A DNA stretch of 64,000 nucleotides from Paragyromitra xinjiangensis (taxonomy: Eukaryota; Ascomycota; Pezizomycetes; Pezizales; Discinaceae). Below are positions 60,172 through 64,000 of this stretch, piece after piece. The stretch spans positions 124,001-188,000 of the forward strand of contig JBCAMK010000003.1 of the NCBI GenBank assembly GCA_038503065.1, written 5' to 3'. The notes below the pieces were generated by a model. It ran no database searches and was not told the origin of the DNA. It saw nothing but the letters and a program-made list of their open reading frames with translations. The position numbers and the translations under genes were made by a program. How positions within the stretch are numbered: position 1 is the first letter of the stretch; each line of letters starts with the position of its first letter.

Positions 60172-61536
60172 ATGGCGACAACTATCATTGCGAAGGAGAC
60201 CCCCGTGTTCTTCGGAGTTACCAAAGGCGGTAAACTGAAGACATCAGGCCAACTAGAGCCTGAGTTTTCCCTGCTAGGGTTGTATGAACAATTCCCAAAA
60301 AGGATTGAAGGGCCAACAGTGTGGAAGGCCGAAGACTATCGAGACCACCCAGAGAGATGGACGCATGTGTGGAGTAGCGAAGAAGTGGAGGAAATTGAAC
60401 TGGCTGCAGATCAATTCCTGAGTGGTGGATATGAACTAACCGAGATTACGAAGGTGAGACTTCTGAAAGCATCAACTTTGTCTCTGGAATTTGATTAGTG
60501 AGCTTATGAATATCGGGTAAATTTGTAGGAACTTTTCCGTCTTCCAAAACTTGCTGGTTTTCTCGAATCTGTTCGAAAAGAGTTAATCAATGGGAAAGGT
60601 TTCATTCTTTTCAAAGGATTCCCAGTCGAGCGCTGGGGAAACAAAAAGTCTGCAGTGGCATACATGGGAATCGGAACGTATCTTGGTTACTTCGTCTCCC
60701 AGAATGCAAAGGGTCATGTTTTGGGGCATGTCAAAGATTTAGGAGAGGATTCCACCCAAATCGACAAAGTGCGGATCTATAGAACCAATGCCAGGTAAAT
60801 TTATTATCTTAAGAGATAGAAGAGTCCATCGTTTATTGATGCATAACTCTAAACAGGCAATTCTTTCATTCCGATGACGCTGATCTTGTTGGTCTTCTCT
60901 GCATTGCGAGAGCCCTCGAGGGAGGTGAATCGGACTTAATATCATCACACCATGTCTTTAATGTTCTTCAAGAGGAACGTCCGGATGTTGTCGAAACCTT
61001 TTCAAAACCAATCTGGTATTTTGACCGAAAGGGGGAGACTTCAAAGGGGCAGAAGGAGTGGGTTAGAGCCTCAGTCTTTTATTGGTATGACGGAAAGGTG
61101 TATACAAAGTATGTAATTTACTCCGAATTCCTCTAGTATGATTTAGTGACTGATGTGATGAACTTGGATAAGATGGGACCCGTACTATGTCAGGTCCTTG
61201 AAACGCTTTTCTGATCAGGGCTTGATACCACCCCTTTCAGACGCCCAAATCGAGGCCTTGAATGTGCTTGAGCAAACATGCTTGCGTCTGTCTTTGCATA
61301 TGATTCTCGAGGTCGGAGATATCCAGTTCCTTAGTAACAACCATGTATTCCATGCCCGCACCGAATACGTCGATCATCCACCGCCGCACCCACGAAGACA
61401 TCTGATGCGGTTATGGCTTTCAACGCCAGAGACCGAAGGTGGCTGGAGACTGCCGTTTGCTGATAGTAAGGAACTTAAACGGGGTGGTATTCAGGTAGAT
61501 GATACGATTGAAAACGCGCCCCTGGACGCTGAGTAG
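60172..61536 (+). CDS. TauD/TfdA-family Fe(II)/2-oxoglutarate dioxygenase
   Basis: Four exons: 60172-60453, 60529-60794, 60857-61108, 61173-61536, giving 387 aa. The ATG sits in AAGCAATGGCG. The iron-binding H-x-D is HSD (His about 187, Asp about 189) in QFFHSDDADLVGLL. The distal His is about 327 in NNHVFHARTEY. The 2-oxoglutarate-binding Arg is about 346 in RRHLMRLWLS. The core between them (ALEGGESDLISSHHVFNVL, then FSKPIWYFDRKGE) follows the usual fungal TauD pattern, and the length is typical. The substrate is unknown; fungal relatives include sulfonate, xanthine and secondary-metabolite oxygenases. No cluster genes sit beside it. The gene is tail-to-tail with the next ORF, with stop codons about 110 bp apart. 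Confidence 0.88.
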
Positions 61537-61649
61537 GTAAAGGATAAGGGAGAAGATTAAAAGTACTTATTGTATTAGGATTATCAACAAAACTGTCCTA
61601 GAAGATATAGTAGAAAGAAAAAAAAACCTTGGATCGCTCAAAGTATGTT

Positions 61650-62297
61650 TCATATTAACTCAAACAAATCCTCCTCATCCTCATCCTCGTCAATAATCTC
61701 CCACTTGTCATTATCTCCATCGTCTTCCCCAAGGACTTCAAAGGTCTCAAAGAACTTCAGATTCAAATCATCCTCATCATATTCAGCTCCCCCAGGGGCC
61801 TTAGTAGTCTCACATCCTTCCAAATCTAGACCTTTTTTGCCGTCAACTTCTTTGCTCATAGCGTCAGGAGATTCTTCGTCCCTGTTTCTCGCATGCACAT
61901 CTTTTTCGGAGGCCTGAGTCGTGTTAAGTTCCGTTTTGATTACTTGGGCAACCACTTCTGAAGAAATTACCGCGCGTCTGTCGGAAGAGTGTGGGCTTAT
62001 CCTATCTCTTAGATCAACCCACGATAGTAAGCTGAGTAACTCGAGTGCTTCCTCAATTTCACTGTTGGCCTTCTTGAGTGCACACATTGTTTCTATTGTA
62101 GAGGGCGGAGGGGGTTTCACTGTGACTGGTCCTGGGGCTGGGGCTGGAGCTACCGAGGACGTTTCAACGGTGGATTTTGCGGTCTTGGTTCTCTTCCGTT
62201 TGCGCGTGCCCGAGGACTTTTTGTGATGACCAGGGTCATTACTATGGGTTACACTTGGTAGCTCTTTGGTGTCTGGCCATTGGTGTGAGGGACTCAT
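61650..62297 (-). CDS. Hypothetical protein with basic patch and acidic C-terminus
   Basis: Single-exon frame of 215 aa. An NLS-like basic patch (KKSSGTRKRKRTKTAK, about 26-41) is followed by a Pro/Ala linker and a predicted helix (TMCALKKANSEIEEALELLS). A highly acidic tail (about 165-215: DEDDLNLKFFETFEVLGEDD, later EDEDEEDLFELI) closes the protein. Basic-then-acidic nuclear proteins of this kind are often chromatin- or transcription-linked, but no family was recognised. The opposite strand is also open (101 codons), which is expected for Glu/Asp-rich coding DNA and is not a second gene. Confidence 0.55.
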   Translation of the reverse strand: MSPSHQWPDTKELPSVTHSNDPGHHKKSSGTRKRKRTKTAKSTVETSSVAPAPAPGPVTVKPPPPSTIETMCALKKANSEIEEALELLSLLSWVDLRDRISPHSSDRRAVISSEVVAQVIKTELNTTQASEKDVHARNRDEESPDAMSKEVDGKKGLDLEGCETTKAPGGAEYDEDDLNLKFFETFEVLGEDDGDNDKWEIIDEDEDEEDLFELI

Positions 62298-64000
62298 TCT
62301 CGCGTGCAGTAGTCTCAGAATGGAAATATCTGGGTTTCGGGTATCAGGAGCTGTGGAGTGTTTGAGGGGTGAATGAGTGTCTGACGGTGAGGGCTCCGGA
62401 ACAGAGCAGAACTACTGTCTATTTATTGCAGACAAGTTCGTTAGGACGGCTTGGGGAGCTCATTGAAGTAAACGGTTTATCTGATGCTCAATTTTTTTGG
62501 AGTTAATTGGCTGCAAAGGACCTTGTGACTTGGGGGTTTCGTCTGATGTTTACCACAAATTGAAAACTAATTCAATTTACGCAATAAACATAGAAACTTC
62601 TACAACCGATGATCTGCTAGATGTCAATCCAATCATATAAGATATTTTCCGTTGGCGCGAGATCTGGCTGACGGCATTTTAGTTAGTGTATATGCATGAG
62701 CGACAACCGTTGGATACAGAGACCGTGGTAATTGTATGTGCGTGCGTCCTTCCCTAACTTCTACTGTTCGACTCACTACTCGATACAGTATCGGTATAGA
62801 GGGAATTATACTAACTTGAACTAGTGCCTAAATCTACCTTCGAGTGCATGCTACTAAATAAAGTTAGCATATACTTAACTTCACTATAGTAGCCAGCGCT
62901 AGCAGACTGTGTCAATAATTAGTTAACGTTAGGTAACTTGGAATATGCCGTTTTGATGCCTGAAAATTTAATCGTGTATCCGTATTTAAGCGAAAGGTTT
63001 TATTCACAAATATAGAAATAGTTCTAGCTATCATGATCAACGCATTTTCAACTTCTATCGTGCAAGACCCAGTAACTAACCTTTCTATAATTTTCTATTT
63101 TGCTGTATCTATCATGTGACCTGGGAATATCTGTAAAGTTTTGATAAATGACGAGCTAGTTTCTAGTGGTCTAAGCTTACTTGGATAATGGATATAACGA
63201 AAGGGGTCTGAAACAGTCGTTTTCTGCCAGAATGGTATTTACAGAATCAGCTGGAATGAAGGAATGTTACCGAGAAAAGGGACGAAAACGTATCTGGAAT
63301 GGAGACCCACTGGCTATCTATTTGTTGGTTATTGAAAATAGCGAAGGTACTAGGCTCTAGGTTATTAATTCCACGGTTTTCGTCATCGAGCATGAGTGAG
63401 TTGTGATGAAGCCTATGTATCTATGCAACCGGTAGATGACTTGGCGACTGCGCGCGGCCAACTCTATTGGGGAATCAGAAGTTCGCCAAGATCAGTGAGG
63501 ATATCGATAGACTGTGGCAGTTGACTAGTACTCCTGGCGGCGCAAACGGAAGTCCCGTTTACGATCGAAGAGGTAACTATAATCAGTTCTTGTGGACAGT
63601 AGGATTGAAGCGCACGCGCTGTAAAATGTGTCGTAGATAAAGCATTAATGAGATTGATTGTTGTGAGTTGCCTCGCACTACTGTGTAGTCGATTTTTCCT
63701 TTAAAGTAAGGAAATAGATTTCCTGACAGTAACAGTGCCTGAGTTGGGTTTTTGGACCCGTTTCCCGGTATTCCGATTTTGGAGATGAGTTCTAGTTAAA
63801 AGAACTGACAGTATCCGACACTTTTTAACATCTCCACTATTTCCCCCCAGGAAGTTTCATAGAAGTGCACTACATATTGAATATTACACTATAAAACGAA
63901 TAGAATCGATATCGCATCACATGTTCTCCAATCTACCAATGCCATCATCTATGAAAACGCTGTAAACAGACCAAAACCCCCAAACCAGAAACCAACATTC
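62298..64000. other. Right-edge spacer
   Basis: No ORF over about 62 codons beyond the start of the acidic-protein gene. Composition is AT-leaning and unremarkable. No RNA gene or repeat was recognised. Confidence 0.5.

Noticed and set aside
1..64000. tRNA, rRNA or CRISPR features
   Set aside because: No cloverleaf with a proper T-arm (GTTCRANNC with paired stem), no rRNA-like conserved stretch and no regularly spaced direct repeats were recognised by eye. A tRNAscan/Infernal run would be decisive.

Overview
The window is nuclear DNA of a filamentous ascomycete (Pezizomycotina). The evidence is many small introns of about 50-85 bp with GT..AG ends and CTRAY-like branch sites, an 8-cysteine hydrophobin, a GPI-anchored Kre9-like wall protein, a serine-rich cupredoxin protein, a DUF2264 protein and a Tc1/mariner fossil. 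The pectin-catabolism theme fits a plant-associated Leotiomycete (Botrytis/Sclerotinia-like), but that placement is inference.

Layout. 1.2-8.6 kb is a compact sugar-acid block: a DUF2264 protein (minus), a divergent Gfo/Idh/MocA oxidoreductase of the D-galacturonate reductase (GaaA/GAR2) type (plus), and an MFS sugar/organic-acid transporter (minus). A TCCGCCAAT box in the shared divergent promoter matches the galacturonate-responsive motif known from other fungi. 14-17.3 kb holds a large disordered fungal protein (DUF8004-like). 17.3-35.6 kb is almost gene-free and carries repeats: a perfect 34-bp-TIR MITE, a MULE-like MITE with a 9-bp target duplication, a cluster of AAAGCGGGGTA boxes, a degenerate Tc1/mariner transposase and a small two-repeat Cys/His protein. 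35.7-36.7 kb has a cyclin-like gene. 38.1-38.9 kb has a GPI wall protein. 39-45.9 kb is nearly empty. 45.9-47.3 kb has fumarylacetoacetase, apparently frameshifted near its 3' end. 48.5-49.6 kb has a membrane-anchored cupredoxin-like protein. 49.6-56.7 kb is gene-poor with a few doubtful ORFs. 56.7-57.4 kb has a four-helix MARVEL-like membrane protein, 58.1-58.7 kb a class I hydrophobin, 60.2-61.5 kb a TauD-family dioxygenase, and 61.6-62.3 kb an acidic hypothetical protein. The right end is empty.

How the genes relate. The first block makes one plausible metabolic unit (release or processing of uronic acids, import, first reductive step). Three genes (Kre9-like, cupredoxin-like, hydrophobin) act at the cell surface. 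FAH is the last enzyme of tyrosine/homogentisate breakdown. The rest looks like independent genes spread through long, repeat-eroded spacers. All exon models were built by eye from reading frames, splice consensus and protein family patterns. No alignment or transcript data were available.
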